Source of the DNA: Alteromonas stellipolaris
GTDB taxonomy: Bacteria; Pseudomonadota; Gammaproteobacteria; Enterobacterales; Alteromonadaceae
NCBI RefSeq assembly: GCF_001562115.1
Contig: NZ_CP013926.1
Span: 2,728,001-2,792,000 of the forward strand
Direction of reading: 5' to 3'
DNA length: 64,000 nt
In this document: positions 20,204-28,718 of the stretch, piece after piece
How positions within the stretch are numbered: the stretch's first letter is position 1
Layout of the letters: each line of letters begins with the position of its first letter
Position numbers and translations under genes: made by a program
Notes under the pieces: generated by a model
What the model saw: the letters and a program-made list of their open reading frames with translations, nothing else
What the model was told of the DNA's origin: nothing
Databases searched by the model: none

Positions 20204-21226
20204 ATGAAGACGTCATTTTACGCACTGCTTGTACTTACGTTGCTGGGCACATCCGCCTGCTCTGATAGCGACAATTCCAATAACACTTCAACAGCAGCAA
20301 GCGATACTTCCACTGGCTCAGATTCAGATGGCGATAGCGATGGTGATAGCGACGCCGACAGTGTTGTTACTGGTCCCAACCCAGACTATTTTTTAGCCGC
20401 CGGCCTGGCCGAAACTATTACTACCACGACGTGTACGCTTACGGATGGTACCACTACCGAATGCTACAAAGTCGTTATCAATGGAGCTCCTGCCAATACG
20501 GAAATTGGCCCCTTTTGCCCTTCGAATATTACAGATGATGCCACTAAAGGCGGTATATGGTTTGATGGAAGTGGCGACGTATATCAGCTGGAAGGACAAT
20601 TCTTTGTTGACGTTAAAGCCCTTTATGGCGATGACTGGGAATTATACGATGAAGATACTGGCGATATTTTTGTGACCGATACACAGGTGGCGTGTGAAGC
20701 TGCAGCCCGCCCAAATGTAGCAGCGGAATATCAAAACCACTGCGTGCAGTGTTCAATTAGTTATTACGACGGCGGTATGCAACAAACTATTCTTATTCCA
20801 GTTACCCCAGTACCTTTATCAAACCCCGAATCTATTGGTGCTGACTTGGGCGTTTCACTTAATGGTGTAGTGATAGCAGGCCCTGCCCCTGTGTCCCAAA
20901 TACTGGCGGCAAATACCATTGCAGCATTCGACGATTGTGGTGGCCACGTGAACCCCGCTGAAGGCTATCATTACCATGCTTCGTTAGGGTGTAGCGAAGT
21001 GGTAACCAGTATTGATGAGCATGCCAACCTAATGGGCTATGCACTTGATGGCTACGGTATCTACGGCATGTTAAATGCCAATGGAGAGGAAGACTATGAT
21101 CTTGATGAGTGCAGAGGCCATGAAGACGATACAAGAGGCTATCACTATCATGCAGCAAGTGCAGCAGAAAATATGTTTATCGGCTGCTATCAAGGTGCCC
21201 AAGGCAGTATAGAGGTAAATGAATGA
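20204..21226 (+). CDS. YHYH-domain lipoprotein
   Basis: 340 residues. The N terminus is a lipoprotein signal with the lipobox TSAC (lipidated C19). A low-complexity Ser/Asp/Gly linker (residues 20-60, repeated DSDG) precedes the folded domain. Two YHYH motifs are visible, GYHYHASLGC and GYHYHAASAAEN, with the GYALDGYGIYG segment between them, as in the YHYH domain family. The function of the family is not established. Clustered His and Tyr with Cys pairs suggest metal binding. It lies 147 bases after the response regulator and overlaps the next gene by 4 bases. Confidence 0.85.
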   Translation: MKTSFYALLVLTLLGTSACSDSDNSNNTSTAASDTSTGSDSDGDSDGDSDADSVVTGPNPDYFLAAGLAETITTTTCTLTDGTTTECYKVVINGAPANTEIGPFCPSNITDDATKGGIWFDGSGDVYQLEGQFFVDVKALYGDDWELYDEDTGDIFVTDTQVACEAAARPNVAAEYQNHCVQCSISYYDGGMQQTILIPVTPVPLSNPESIGADLGVSLNGVVIAGPAPVSQILAANTIAAFDDCGGHVNPAEGYHYHASLGCSEVVTSIDEHANLMGYALDGYGIYGMLNANGEEDYDLDECRGHEDDTRGYHYHAASAAENMFIGCYQGAQGSIEVNE

Positions 21227-21666
21227 TGTCCATATGTGCCAAATCGCTCAAGATATTATTTGAAAAGTCAGCCGAACGTTTACCTCTACTCTCATTGGTA
21301 ACGGTACTAGCAATGGCATACTCGACGACAGTTTTGGCTCACAGCGGTCATATTCACAACGAAGCATTTGAAGCCTGTAAAACAAAAACGAAGGGCGAAG
21401 CGTGTCATTACCTTGTAGCCGATACCCAGCGTTATAAAGGCAGCTGCCAAGTTTTCAATTTAAAGACCTTATGTGTTCGAAGTGAACCCATCGAATATTT
21501 ACAAAGCTTGCCAGATAAAATAGGGATAGAAGCTATAACAAACAATGCAAGTCCGCAGCAGCCAGATACTGTTCAAGCTAACAAAGTTAATGCGGCTAAC
21601 ATTCTCTCCCCAGTGAACCAAATCACTCCCAGTGAGCAGCAAACCTCTTCTAAAATGGGGCATTAG
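21223..21666 (+). CDS. His-rich exported protein with an EAC..K..G Cys motif
   Basis: 147 residues. It overlaps the YHYH stop (ATGA), with GAGG 7 bases upstream. A long signal peptide ends near VLAHSG (residue 40). The mature N terminus is His-rich (HSGHIHNEAF), a possible metal-binding end. The core EACKTKTKGEACHYL...KGSCQVFNLKTLC has four Cys and matches the small protein at 17581-17817. The C-terminal 60 residues are low complexity (Asn, Gln, Ser, Pro). Cotranscribed with the YHYH lipoprotein. Confidence 0.72.
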   Translation: MMSICAKSLKILFEKSAERLPLLSLVTVLAMAYSTTVLAHSGHIHNEAFEACKTKTKGEACHYLVADTQRYKGSCQVFNLKTLCVRSEPIEYLQSLPDKIGIEAITNNASPQQPDTVQANKVNAANILSPVNQITPSEQQTSSKMGH

Positions 21667-21771
21667 CCCCCATTCTCAAACTATGAAATAGATTCACACT
21701 GAGTGAATTCTTTGCAAGCCTAAGCACTGGCACCCTTCACAAAAAGAAATAATCTCCAAACTTTTCAACAT

Positions 21772-21789
21772 ATTAGACTAAGGTCTAAT
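21772..21789. promoter_or_regulatory. 7-bp inverted repeat upstream of the glycosyltransferase cluster
   Basis: ATTAGAC-TAAG-GTCTAAT is a perfect inverted repeat 117 bases before the first gene of the cluster. Possible operator; no regulator is encoded alongside. Confidence 0.3.
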
Positions 21790-21905
21790 TATTGCTAGAT
21801 TACCTGCAAGTAAGCATTACAGATAAGACAGTTAGTGCAACGTTTGATAGCGATGACAGAAGTTCGGTTATCAATCACTCACCAAAGGGAAATTAGGAGG
21901 TTTAC

Positions 21906-22808
21906 ATGCATTCACCCGTCAGTGTTGTCACGATAGTAAAAAGTCGTACAGAAAAACTCTGCAGACTCATAGAACAGCTTGAGTCGTGTAACCCACTACC
22001 CGATGAACTTGTCATTGTTTGGATGTGCTCTCCTTCAACGCTTTCACTAGCGAAGAGTGAGAAATTTAACATCGTGCATAAGTTCGTGGCTAACGGCGCG
22101 TTACCCATTGCTAGAGCACGCAACCGAGGCTTACAAGAAGCCAAGAGTAATCTTTTAGCTTACATAAATGTTGATGCCATCGTGGATAAAAACTTCATCG
22201 CTAAGGGGATGAACGCGTGGTGTCCAGGCTCAGTGGTATTTACCAAAGTGACATTCGTTCCAGAGTCACAATGGACTTTTCCCCACGACACTTTATGCCA
22301 CATTAAAAGCCAAGAATTACCAGACGAAGACAATAACGAAATTCCGTCAAGACAACAGGAAGATGATCATGGAAAGTTTAGTGACGATAGCATTTGTTCT
22401 ACAGTGTTTTTTATTAGCAAGACAGATTTTAAGAAAACCGGCGGTTTCGATGAAGGTTACGACGGCTTCGGACTAAACGACGAAGACTTTTTTACAAATT
22501 GTCGTTCACTGGGTTTTTCTTTAAATCAAATTGAATTGCAGACCTTTGCTCCAGAACGACCAAACTACCGCTGCCCTATTAATCACCTTCTTGATTTTGT
22601 CAGAAACGCTGAGCGTTATCACGCGAAATGGGGCGTTAACCCTTGTATCGATGTGCTAAATGCATACGCAGAAGCCGGTTACATTAATGAAGATTTTGAA
22701 ACCGCTGGCATTCATGTTCTGCAATTGCCTAAGCGGGAAAAACCAGCCTCTGAAAACGATGATTCATCGCAAGAACATGATACAACGTTGATTAAGCAAT
22801 CTGCTTGA
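21906..22808 (+). CDS. Family 2-like glycosyltransferase
   Basis: 300 residues, no membrane segment. The N terminus (SVVTIVKSRTEKLCRLIEQL) and the following PIARARNRGLQEAKSNLLAYINVDAIVD segment fit a GT-A fold, with a DxxxD-type metal site. The later GGFDEGYDGFGLNDEDFF segment matches the C-terminal galactosyltransferase-like motif. A very strong ribosome-binding site (TTAGGAGG) precedes the ATG. The acceptor cannot be read from the sequence. It is the first of three genes with YcgG-family and DUF1989 proteins, an unusual association for a glycosyltransferase. Confidence 0.8.
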   Translation: MHSPVSVVTIVKSRTEKLCRLIEQLESCNPLPDELVIVWMCSPSTLSLAKSEKFNIVHKFVANGALPIARARNRGLQEAKSNLLAYINVDAIVDKNFIAKGMNAWCPGSVVFTKVTFVPESQWTFPHDTLCHIKSQELPDEDNNEIPSRQQEDDHGKFSDDSICSTVFFISKTDFKKTGGFDEGYDGFGLNDEDFFTNCRSLGFSLNQIELQTFAPERPNYRCPINHLLDFVRNAERYHAKWGVNPCIDVLNAYAEAGYINEDFETAGIHVLQLPKREKPASENDDSSQEHDTTLIKQSA

Positions 22809-22839
22809 AATTCGTGGGAAGACTAATCAAGGAGTGAGT

Positions 22840-23505
22840 ATGTCTATTTTAAAGCCTGATTTAGAACACAAGGTATCAGCCTTTATTGATCAAGCTGATT
22901 ATCCCTGCGTAGGGGCTAAAACTGCTTTGAACAAAGGCAAAATCACGGTTAAACAGTACGATAATTTTCGATGCGACATGAATGACACCGACATCTTGAC
23001 GGACATCTACGACTTCATTCATCGTTTTGAGCTAGAAAAAGACATGTATTCCTCGCTGGTACTAACTTTCGAACAACCGGAAATTTTGAGCGAGGTCGTT
23101 TTTGATAAATTACTGTGGCGCAAGCTTCAGCAACTTCATGATATCGACACCTGTATGCACGACTGGGATAACCAAGTAGACGAAAATCCGCATAGCCCTA
23201 ACTTTAGTTTTAGCTTGGGTGGTAAAGCGTTTTTTATCATTGGACTTCACCCAGGTGCAAAGCGAAAAAGTAGACGCTTCGAACGCCCCGCGCTGGTATT
23301 TAATCTTCACGAACAATTCGAATTACTTCGTGAACAAGGCAAATTTGAAGATTTAAGAGACCACATTCGTCAACAAGACGAAGCCTTCTGTGGGTCAAAA
23401 AATACCTTATTGCAAAATCACGGCGAGCAGTCAGAAGCCTATCAGTACAGTGGAAAGCAGCAGCCAAAGCGTTGGCAATGTCCTTTCCACGCAAGTCAAA
23501 ACTAA
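22840..23505 (+). CDS. YqcI/YcgG family protein, possible heme-dependent N-oxygenase
   Basis: 221 residues from the ATG at 22840, which has GGAG 5 bases upstream; a GTG 6 bases earlier is less well placed. Family hallmarks are ADYPCVGAKTAL near residue 20, LWRKLQQLHDID, and the central SPNFSFSLGGKAFFIIGLHPGAKRKSRRFERPALVFNLHEQFE region (quoted in part: NFSFSLGG, GLHPGA, KSRRF). From memory, characterised members of this family are heme proteins that N-oxygenate guanidine or amino groups in natural-product pathways. Whether this one does so is inference. It lies 31 bases after the glycosyltransferase and 38 before the DUF1989 gene. Confidence 0.82.
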   Translation: MSILKPDLEHKVSAFIDQADYPCVGAKTALNKGKITVKQYDNFRCDMNDTDILTDIYDFIHRFELEKDMYSSLVLTFEQPEILSEVVFDKLLWRKLQQLHDIDTCMHDWDNQVDENPHSPNFSFSLGGKAFFIIGLHPGAKRKSRRFERPALVFNLHEQFELLREQGKFEDLRDHIRQQDEAFCGSKNTLLQNHGEQSEAYQYSGKQQPKRWQCPFHASQN

Positions 23506-23543
23506 TTTACACAAATTCAAATAAAGAAAATAAAGAGGCAGCA

Positions 23544-24131
23544 ATGCGACAAACCATTCAACCAAGAAGTGGCACAGCATTCACCATTAAAAAAGGTGAA
23601 AGACTTAAAGTTATTGATCCTGAAGGAGAACAAGTTGCCGATTTATATGCTTTCAATGCCCACGATAAAAATGAGTTCATGTCGTCAGGCCGTTCGCTAG
23701 ATTATAACGAAAGTACCCATTTTGCAGCTGGCTGTAAGCTCTATTCCAATGAGAGTCAGGTGATGTTTGAAATTATTGAAGACACGGTAGAAGAACACGA
23801 CTTTCTCTTAACCCCTTGCAGTGTAGATACCTTCAAACACTTCTACCCTAGTGAAACGCCTGTACCTGGATGCCATGGTAACCTAGTGGCCGCTTTTGCT
23901 GAATTCGACATTCCTGCACACCACATTGGCACTACATTCAATACCTTTATGAACGTGGATGTGAGCCCCGAAGGAAAAATTGCCGTGTTACCACCTACAA
24001 GCAAAGCAGGCGATTTCACTATTTTTGAAGCCAAAATGGATATGATTGTAGGCCTTACTGCATGCTCTGCGGGCGAATCGAATAACTTTCGCTATAAACC
24101 TATTCAGTTTGAAATTTTGCCTGCGTTATAG
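23544..24131 (+). CDS. DUF1989 (urea carboxylase-associated) family protein
   Basis: 195 residues from the ATG at 23544, with AGAGG upstream. An in-frame start at 23472 would overlap the previous gene and is rejected. Family features are GEQVADLYAFN, MSSGRSLDYN, the CCHDN-like PGCHGNLVAAF, TTFNTFMNV, PPTSKAGDF and MDMIVGLTACSAGESN. Members are often found near urea and guanidine metabolism genes. Pairing with a YqcI/YcgG protein suggests a shared nitrogen-containing substrate. Last gene of the three-gene cluster. Confidence 0.85.
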   Translation: MRQTIQPRSGTAFTIKKGERLKVIDPEGEQVADLYAFNAHDKNEFMSSGRSLDYNESTHFAAGCKLYSNESQVMFEIIEDTVEEHDFLLTPCSVDTFKHFYPSETPVPGCHGNLVAAFAEFDIPAHHIGTTFNTFMNVDVSPEGKIAVLPPTSKAGDFTIFEAKMDMIVGLTACSAGESNNFRYKPIQFEILPAL

Positions 24132-24214
24132 GCAAAACTAATAATGCCATCTCAAAAGAGGCATGACTCGGTATGGGAATACCATTTTATAATAAACACC
24201 CCATAACGTTCAAT

Positions 24215-24243
24215 TTGCTGGCGATTGTTAAAACCGCCAGCAA
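24215..24243. terminator. Stem-loop between convergent DUF1989 and DUF4861 genes
   Basis: TTGCTGGCG / CGCCAGCAA, a 9-bp stem with an 11-base loop, just before the minus-strand stop at 24251. No long T-run, so it is a moderate terminator candidate. Confidence 0.5.
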
Positions 24244-24250
24244 TTGCAAT

Positions 24251-25444
24251 TTACATTACTTGTAAACCGTGGTTTAAAGCCCGAACCTTTTGACGCAATA
24301 AGGTTTCGAAGCTAGCCTTTGGGTTTTCTGCTCTATCTCTTGCAGGCCAGTATGCCATAATTTCATACTCGAACGAGGTGGCGGGTTTAAAAGTAATCAA
24401 ATGATCGAACTCACCTTTAGCTACACTACTAACCTCATCTAGTTGATAAAACACAGCTAGGCCAAGTAAGTCATTGTCACTTAACACACTCTGCTCTCCC
24501 CATGTAGCAATAACGCCCCATTTGCCTTCTGCAAATGCGATTTTCGTCATTCCCTCATGTGCTACCAGTCCTGTAACTATATTCGATGTAGGAGATGACG
24601 TTTTAACCGTTATACGTGTTGATGCATCTCCGGTATTAATCTTATAGCGGGTTTCCACATCAACCCCGTCATTTGAGTTTTCCCGTGTACGCCAATTACT
24701 GTAGCTAACATTGAAGGCTGCAGTTAAGTGCGTATTCTCAGTTAATGCCCATCGGGTATCGTCAACATATTGAAAGTGCAGAACCCCTTCTTCGACTTGC
24801 CTTCCTAGTGCACCCAGCCCAAGTGACTTCCCTACTTTCAACGCATCACCGCCCCAGTCTGCAAGTTTATGGTAAGCGTCATAACCGTCGTTGCCTACTT
24901 GTGGCAATACCACATCATCCGACGTTTTGGCAAAAACATCGATAGCATTTCGCCAGTCTAGGTACAGTCGATAGCCTATCTTGTCATTTTCCCAACCGGG
25001 TCCTTCATACTTTAAAAAGTAAGAGTGGTCAGTCAGCTGTGAAGGTGCAGTAAAAGATTCTACAGGCTGAAATGAAAAACCATCTGCCGTATAAGCCGCG
25101 CCTTCCCATTGCCCCCCTGAGCGTACTGATAGCTCAGCGTGGGCGGTGTCGGTTACCGACTCTTTGGTTTGAACTAGAGAAAATTCTTTTTCCGCACCCG
25201 GTTCCATCTGGATATAAGCGTACAAAGTAGCCTCACCACTTGCGTTCTCACGCCATTCCGATGCTACCTCTTTTAATAACCAACCACGGTATTCTTCGTC
25301 CAATGGTATTGAAACCTCTTGAGTGACAAACCCTCCTTCTGCTGGGTTTTTAACCATCACACTTGGTATATTATTATTTTCGCCTTCAGAACACGCCGTT
25401 AATATTATTGGCAAAATTAGCGCTAAACCTATAATAAATCTCAT
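24251..25444 (-). CDS. DUF4861 lipoprotein of pectin loci
   Basis: 397 residues from the ATG at 25444, with GGAGA upstream. Lipoprotein signal with lipobox LTAC (C18). The body contains the DUF4861 hallmarks EGPGWENDKIGYRLYLDWRN near residue 155 and VGNDGYDAYHKLADWGGDALKVGKSLG near residue 185. The family is found with rhamnogalacturonan and pectin degradation genes and may act on uronate-containing oligosaccharides, but its activity is not established to my knowledge. It diverges from kduD across a region with a perfect copy of the proposed LacI operator, so it belongs to the pectin regulon. Confidence 0.85.
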   Translation of the reverse strand: MRFIIGLALILPIILTACSEGENNNIPSVMVKNPAEGGFVTQEVSIPLDEEYRGWLLKEVASEWRENASGEATLYAYIQMEPGAEKEFSLVQTKESVTDTAHAELSVRSGGQWEGAAYTADGFSFQPVESFTAPSQLTDHSYFLKYEGPGWENDKIGYRLYLDWRNAIDVFAKTSDDVVLPQVGNDGYDAYHKLADWGGDALKVGKSLGLGALGRQVEEGVLHFQYVDDTRWALTENTHLTAAFNVSYSNWRTRENSNDGVDVETRYKINTGDASTRITVKTSSPTSNIVTGLVAHEGMTKIAFAEGKWGVIATWGEQSVLSDNDLLGLAVFYQLDEVSSVAKGEFDHLITFKPATSFEYEIMAYWPARDRAENPKASFETLLRQKVRALNHGLQVM

Positions 25445-25503
25445 ATTTTCATCTCCAATCACTGATTAACAATGCATTATTTATAAAACAATATATTGAC
25501 AAA

Positions 25504-25517
25504 TGCCACCGGTGGCA
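25504..25517. promoter_or_regulatory. Proposed pectin-regulon LacI operator, copy 1
   Basis: TGCCACCGGTGGCA, a perfect 14-bp palindrome with the central CG typical of LacI-family sites. It lies between the divergent DUF4861 gene (start 25444) and kduD (start 25593). The same sequence occurs at 31172, and variants at 40630 and 40861. Confidence 0.82.
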
Positions 25518-25592
25518 ATTATTTTATAAATTGTTAACTTAATGTGTAAATTTGGTTAGGATAAAAAGCACATTTTCTGAGAATAAGAGGAA

Positions 25593-26357
25593 ATGAATAT
25601 GGTGAACTTTAATTTAGAAGGGAAAACCGCCCTCGTTACCGGAGCAAGCCGGGGAATTGGACAAGCACTGGCCTTATCCTTAGCCGGTGCTGGCGCTCAC
25701 GTTATATGCTCAAGTTCACGAGAAGGTGGATGTGAAAACACGCTTCACAAAATAGATGCCATAGGTGGTAGTGCACGGGCAATAAGTGCTGATTTAAGCA
25801 ACCTAGATGCAGTTGCCAATTTAGCGACATCTGCCATTAAACAGGGCAAACGAATTGATATATTGGTCAATAACGGCGGTACCATATTTCGAGCTCCTGC
25901 TACAGAGTTTCCTTTAGATGCTTGGCAACAAGTGATGAAAGTGAACCTTGACGCTGCATTTTTACTAAGTCAAGCCATTGGAAAACATATGATCTCTCAT
26001 GATGGCGGCAAAATTATCAATATAGCTTCCATGTTGAGTTTTAGTGGTGGTGTAACGGTTCCAGCCTACACAGCAAGCAAACACGCAATTGCGGGATTAA
26101 CCAAAGCACTCGCCAATGAATGGGGTACTTCGAATATTCAAGTTAACGCTATTGCACCAGGTTATATCAAAACTGATAACACCCAAGCCCTACAAGATGA
26201 CGCTAAACGCAGCGCAGAAATTCTTTCTCGAATTCCCGCTGGGAGATGGGGTGAAGTTGACGATTTAGCGGGGGCAGCTGTTTTTCTAGCAAGTTCAGCA
26301 AGCAATTACGTAAGCGGCCACACCCTCGCGGTGGATGGCGGTTTTCTCGCAAGATAG
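25593..26357 (+). CDS. kduD: 2-dehydro-3-deoxy-D-gluconate 5-dehydrogenase (KduD)
   Basis: 254 residues (E. coli 253), short-chain dehydrogenase. It reduces 2,5-diketo-3-deoxygluconate to 2-keto-3-deoxygluconate in the pectate pathway. The cofactor loop is TGASRGIG at residues 17-24, the NNGG motif is near residue 93, and the catalytic set is Ser in NIASMLS, then YTASK near residue 159. The product type is inferred from closeness to KduD and from the adjacent kduI. AGAGGAA precedes the ATG. First gene of kduD-kduI-dctP-dctQ-dctM. Confidence 0.93.
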   Translation: MNMVNFNLEGKTALVTGASRGIGQALALSLAGAGAHVICSSSREGGCENTLHKIDAIGGSARAISADLSNLDAVANLATSAIKQGKRIDILVNNGGTIFRAPATEFPLDAWQQVMKVNLDAAFLLSQAIGKHMISHDGGKIINIASMLSFSGGVTVPAYTASKHAIAGLTKALANEWGTSNIQVNAIAPGYIKTDNTQALQDDAKRSAEILSRIPAGRWGEVDDLAGAAVFLASSASNYVSGHTLAVDGGFLAR

Positions 26358-26372
26358 ATGAAGGAAAAGATG

Positions 26373-27218
26373 ATGAATCCAGAGATTGATGTTCGCTATG
26401 CCATTGGCAAAAAAGAAGCAAACGCTTACAACACTGAAGAACTACGAGATGCTTTTTTAACCTCCTCACTCATGTCGAAGGGCGAAGTGGTTTGGATTTA
26501 CACCCACTATGAGCGATTCATGTTGGGAAGCGCAGTACCAACCACCGATGTGCTTACCCTTGATACTATTGAAGACCAGTTAAAAATGCCTTATTTCACT
26601 GCACGCCGCGAAGTTGGCATCATCAATATTGGTGGCGCAGGTACAGTCACAGTGAATGGTAATGAGTACCACCTTGCTCCCGAAGAAGCCTTGTACATTG
26701 GAAAAGGAAATGAGCAAATTTCTTTTGCGTCTGACGATGCGAATAATCCTGCTAAATATTATATGAATTCTGCGCCTGCTCACCATGCCTACCCCTGTAA
26801 AAAAGTAGGTAAGGACGATGCCAACGTGCTGCATTTAGGCAGCCAAGAAACCTCTAATGAGCGAGATATTAAGCAATTACTGATTAATACCGTTGTAGAC
26901 ACATGCCAATTACAAATGGGGCTAACACGCCTTCACAATGGCAGTGTTTGGAATACAATGCCGGCGCATCAGCACGATAGAAGGAACGAAGTATATTTCT
27001 ATTTTGATATGAATGAAGAAAATCGTGTGTGCCATTTTATGGGAGAACCCCATGAAACACGTCATTTATTTGTGGCAAATGAAGAAGCCATTATTTCCCC
27101 TCCGTGGTCAATTCACTGCGGCGTAGGTACAGGAAGCTATGCATTCATATGGGGGATGGCGGGTGAAAACCTTGACTACGATGACATGGACAAGTTTCCA
27201 CCTTCAGCCTTACGTTAA
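26373..27218 (+). CDS. kduI: 5-keto-4-deoxyuronate isomerase (KduI)
   Basis: 281 residues from the third of three in-frame starts. AAGGA is 7 bases from the ATG at 26373, while the codon at 26358 abuts the kduD stop. It isomerises 5-keto-4-deoxyuronate, the unsaturated monomer product of pectin breakdown, to 2,5-diketo-3-deoxygluconate. Zinc ligands are visible: H199, H201 and E206 in MPAHQHDRRNEVYFYF, and the later His of PPWSIHCGVG. The REVGIINIGGAGTVTV and YIGKGNE cupin segments match E. coli KduI. The stop overlaps the next start (TAATG). Confidence 0.96.
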   Translation: MNPEIDVRYAIGKKEANAYNTEELRDAFLTSSLMSKGEVVWIYTHYERFMLGSAVPTTDVLTLDTIEDQLKMPYFTARREVGIINIGGAGTVTVNGNEYHLAPEEALYIGKGNEQISFASDDANNPAKYYMNSAPAHHAYPCKKVGKDDANVLHLGSQETSNERDIKQLLINTVVDTCQLQMGLTRLHNGSVWNTMPAHQHDRRNEVYFYFDMNEENRVCHFMGEPHETRHLFVANEEAIISPPWSIHCGVGTGSYAFIWGMAGENLDYDDMDKFPPSALR

Positions 27219-28222
27219 TGAATGGCATGGATAGTATTATGCAGTGTTTTAGCAAGTTTATGGTCTTAGTAATGAGCGTATTTACGCTCTTTGCGTGCTC
27301 TCAACACGAGAGTAGCGGCGAAATCACCGTACTGCGTTTGGGTCATACTCTAGACACCCAGCACTCAGTGCATAAAGCCATGGAGTTTTTGGGGGAACGC
27401 CTTGAATACTATTCAGACGGTAAGATGACAGTCATCATTTACCCTGGTAGCCAATTAGGTACCGAAAGGGAAATGATAGAGCTTTTACAAATTGGATCTT
27501 TGGCGATGACCAAGGTTTCAGCAAGTCCTCTTGAAGGCTTTTCGCCAGACATGAAAATCTTCAGTATCCCTTATATTTTCAAAAACAATGAGCATTTTTG
27601 GCGGGTGCTAAACAGTGAGCTTGGTAGCGACCTGTTGAATGGCGTTGAAGATTTTCGTTTAAAAGGCTTGGGATATTACGATGCAGGAAGCCGAAGCTTT
27701 TACTCCAACGATCGCCCTATCAAAACACCGAGCGATTTAAAAGGGATGAAAATTAGAGTACTCAACAGCCCTACCGCAGTGGCAACAGTAAGGGCTCTGG
27801 GCGGTGCAGCAACACCTGTATCTTGGGGGGAGCTTTATACTGCACTTCAACAAGGCGTAGTGGATGGCGCTGAGAATAATCCGCCTAGTTACCACCTTTC
27901 TAGGCATTACGAAATAGCCAGATATTATAGCTTGGACGAACACACGAGTGTTCCCGATGTAATGCTTTGTTCACTCCCCGTTTGGGAATCCTTAAACTCA
28001 CAACAACAAGAATGGCTGACCAAAGCGATGCAAGACTCTGTTCAGTTTCAGCGCCAGCTTTGGACAACCTCAACAGCAGAGTCACTAGCACAAGTTGAAG
28101 CAGAAGGTGTAACCGTTATTCGTCCAAACAAACAACCATTCGTAGACGCGGTCAAACCTTTTCACGATAGTTTCACCGGCACCCATATTGGTGAGCTCAT
28201 TACGCAAATAAAAGCGATGTAA
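27218..28222 (+). CDS. dctP: TRAP transporter solute-binding protein, DctP type
   Basis: 334 residues. The N terminus is a signal with a lipobox-like LFAC (C27 if the first ATG is used), so the protein may be lipid-anchored. The conserved carboxylate-binding Arg lies in GMKIRVLNSPTAVATVRALGG, followed by the family signature PVSWGELYTALQQGVVDGAEN. It captures an anionic substrate in the periplasm and delivers it to the DctQM pair encoded next. From context the ligand is a (unsaturated) galacturonate or a related uronate. The start is coupled to the kduI stop; ATGs at 27227 and 27239 are alternatives. Confidence 0.92.
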   Translation: MNGMDSIMQCFSKFMVLVMSVFTLFACSQHESSGEITVLRLGHTLDTQHSVHKAMEFLGERLEYYSDGKMTVIIYPGSQLGTEREMIELLQIGSLAMTKVSASPLEGFSPDMKIFSIPYIFKNNEHFWRVLNSELGSDLLNGVEDFRLKGLGYYDAGSRSFYSNDRPIKTPSDLKGMKIRVLNSPTAVATVRALGGAATPVSWGELYTALQQGVVDGAENNPPSYHLSRHYEIARYYSLDEHTSVPDVMLCSLPVWESLNSQQQEWLTKAMQDSVQFQRQLWTTSTAESLAQVEAEGVTVIRPNKQPFVDAVKPFHDSFTGTHIGELITQIKAM

Positions 28223-28226
28223 GTTG

Positions 28227-28718
28227 ATGATTATTAAAACGCTAGACAAGTTACTTGCTGGAACCTTGATTATTGCCATGACAAGTATATTACTCACCGT
28301 AATTTGGCAGGTAATATCGCGATACATTTTGCAAGATCCCGCGTCTGTGACAGAAGAACTCTCACGCTTCTTTCTCATGTGGATAGGCATACTAGGCGCA
28401 GCTTACGCGTATCGCCAGCATGCTCACCTTGGTTTTAATTTACTCGTAGAGCGTCAATCCCCTTTGGTAAAACGCGTTCTGTTAACCCTAGTTGAAGTAT
28501 TCGTTATCACGTTTTGTGCTTTGGTCATGGTCTACGGTGGCACTGAACTAGTGATGTTAACTCTAGAACTCGATCAAATTTCTGCGGCGTTAGGCATAAA
28601 AATGGGGTTGATTTATCTAGTACTCCCCCTTTCAGGCGGACTTATTGTTATCTACAGCATAGTGAACATTTTTACACTATGGCATTCACCTGAGAAGGAG
28701 TTTAACGAATGGAATTAA
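28227..28718 (+). CDS. dctQ: TRAP transporter small membrane subunit, DctQ type
   Basis: 163 residues with four hydrophobic helices (about 13-33, 45-62, 85-108, 127-150), as in DctQ proteins. The family motif TVIWQVISRYIL...TEELSRFFLMWIGILGAAYAYR is clear (quoted in pieces). ATG at 28227 is used rather than the TTG 3 bases earlier. It sits between dctP and dctM and overlaps dctM by 10 bases. Confidence 0.93.
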   Translation: MIIKTLDKLLAGTLIIAMTSILLTVIWQVISRYILQDPASVTEELSRFFLMWIGILGAAYAYRQHAHLGFNLLVERQSPLVKRVLLTLVEVFVITFCALVMVYGGTELVMLTLELDQISAALGIKMGLIYLVLPLSGGLIVIYSIVNIFTLWHSPEKEFNEWN

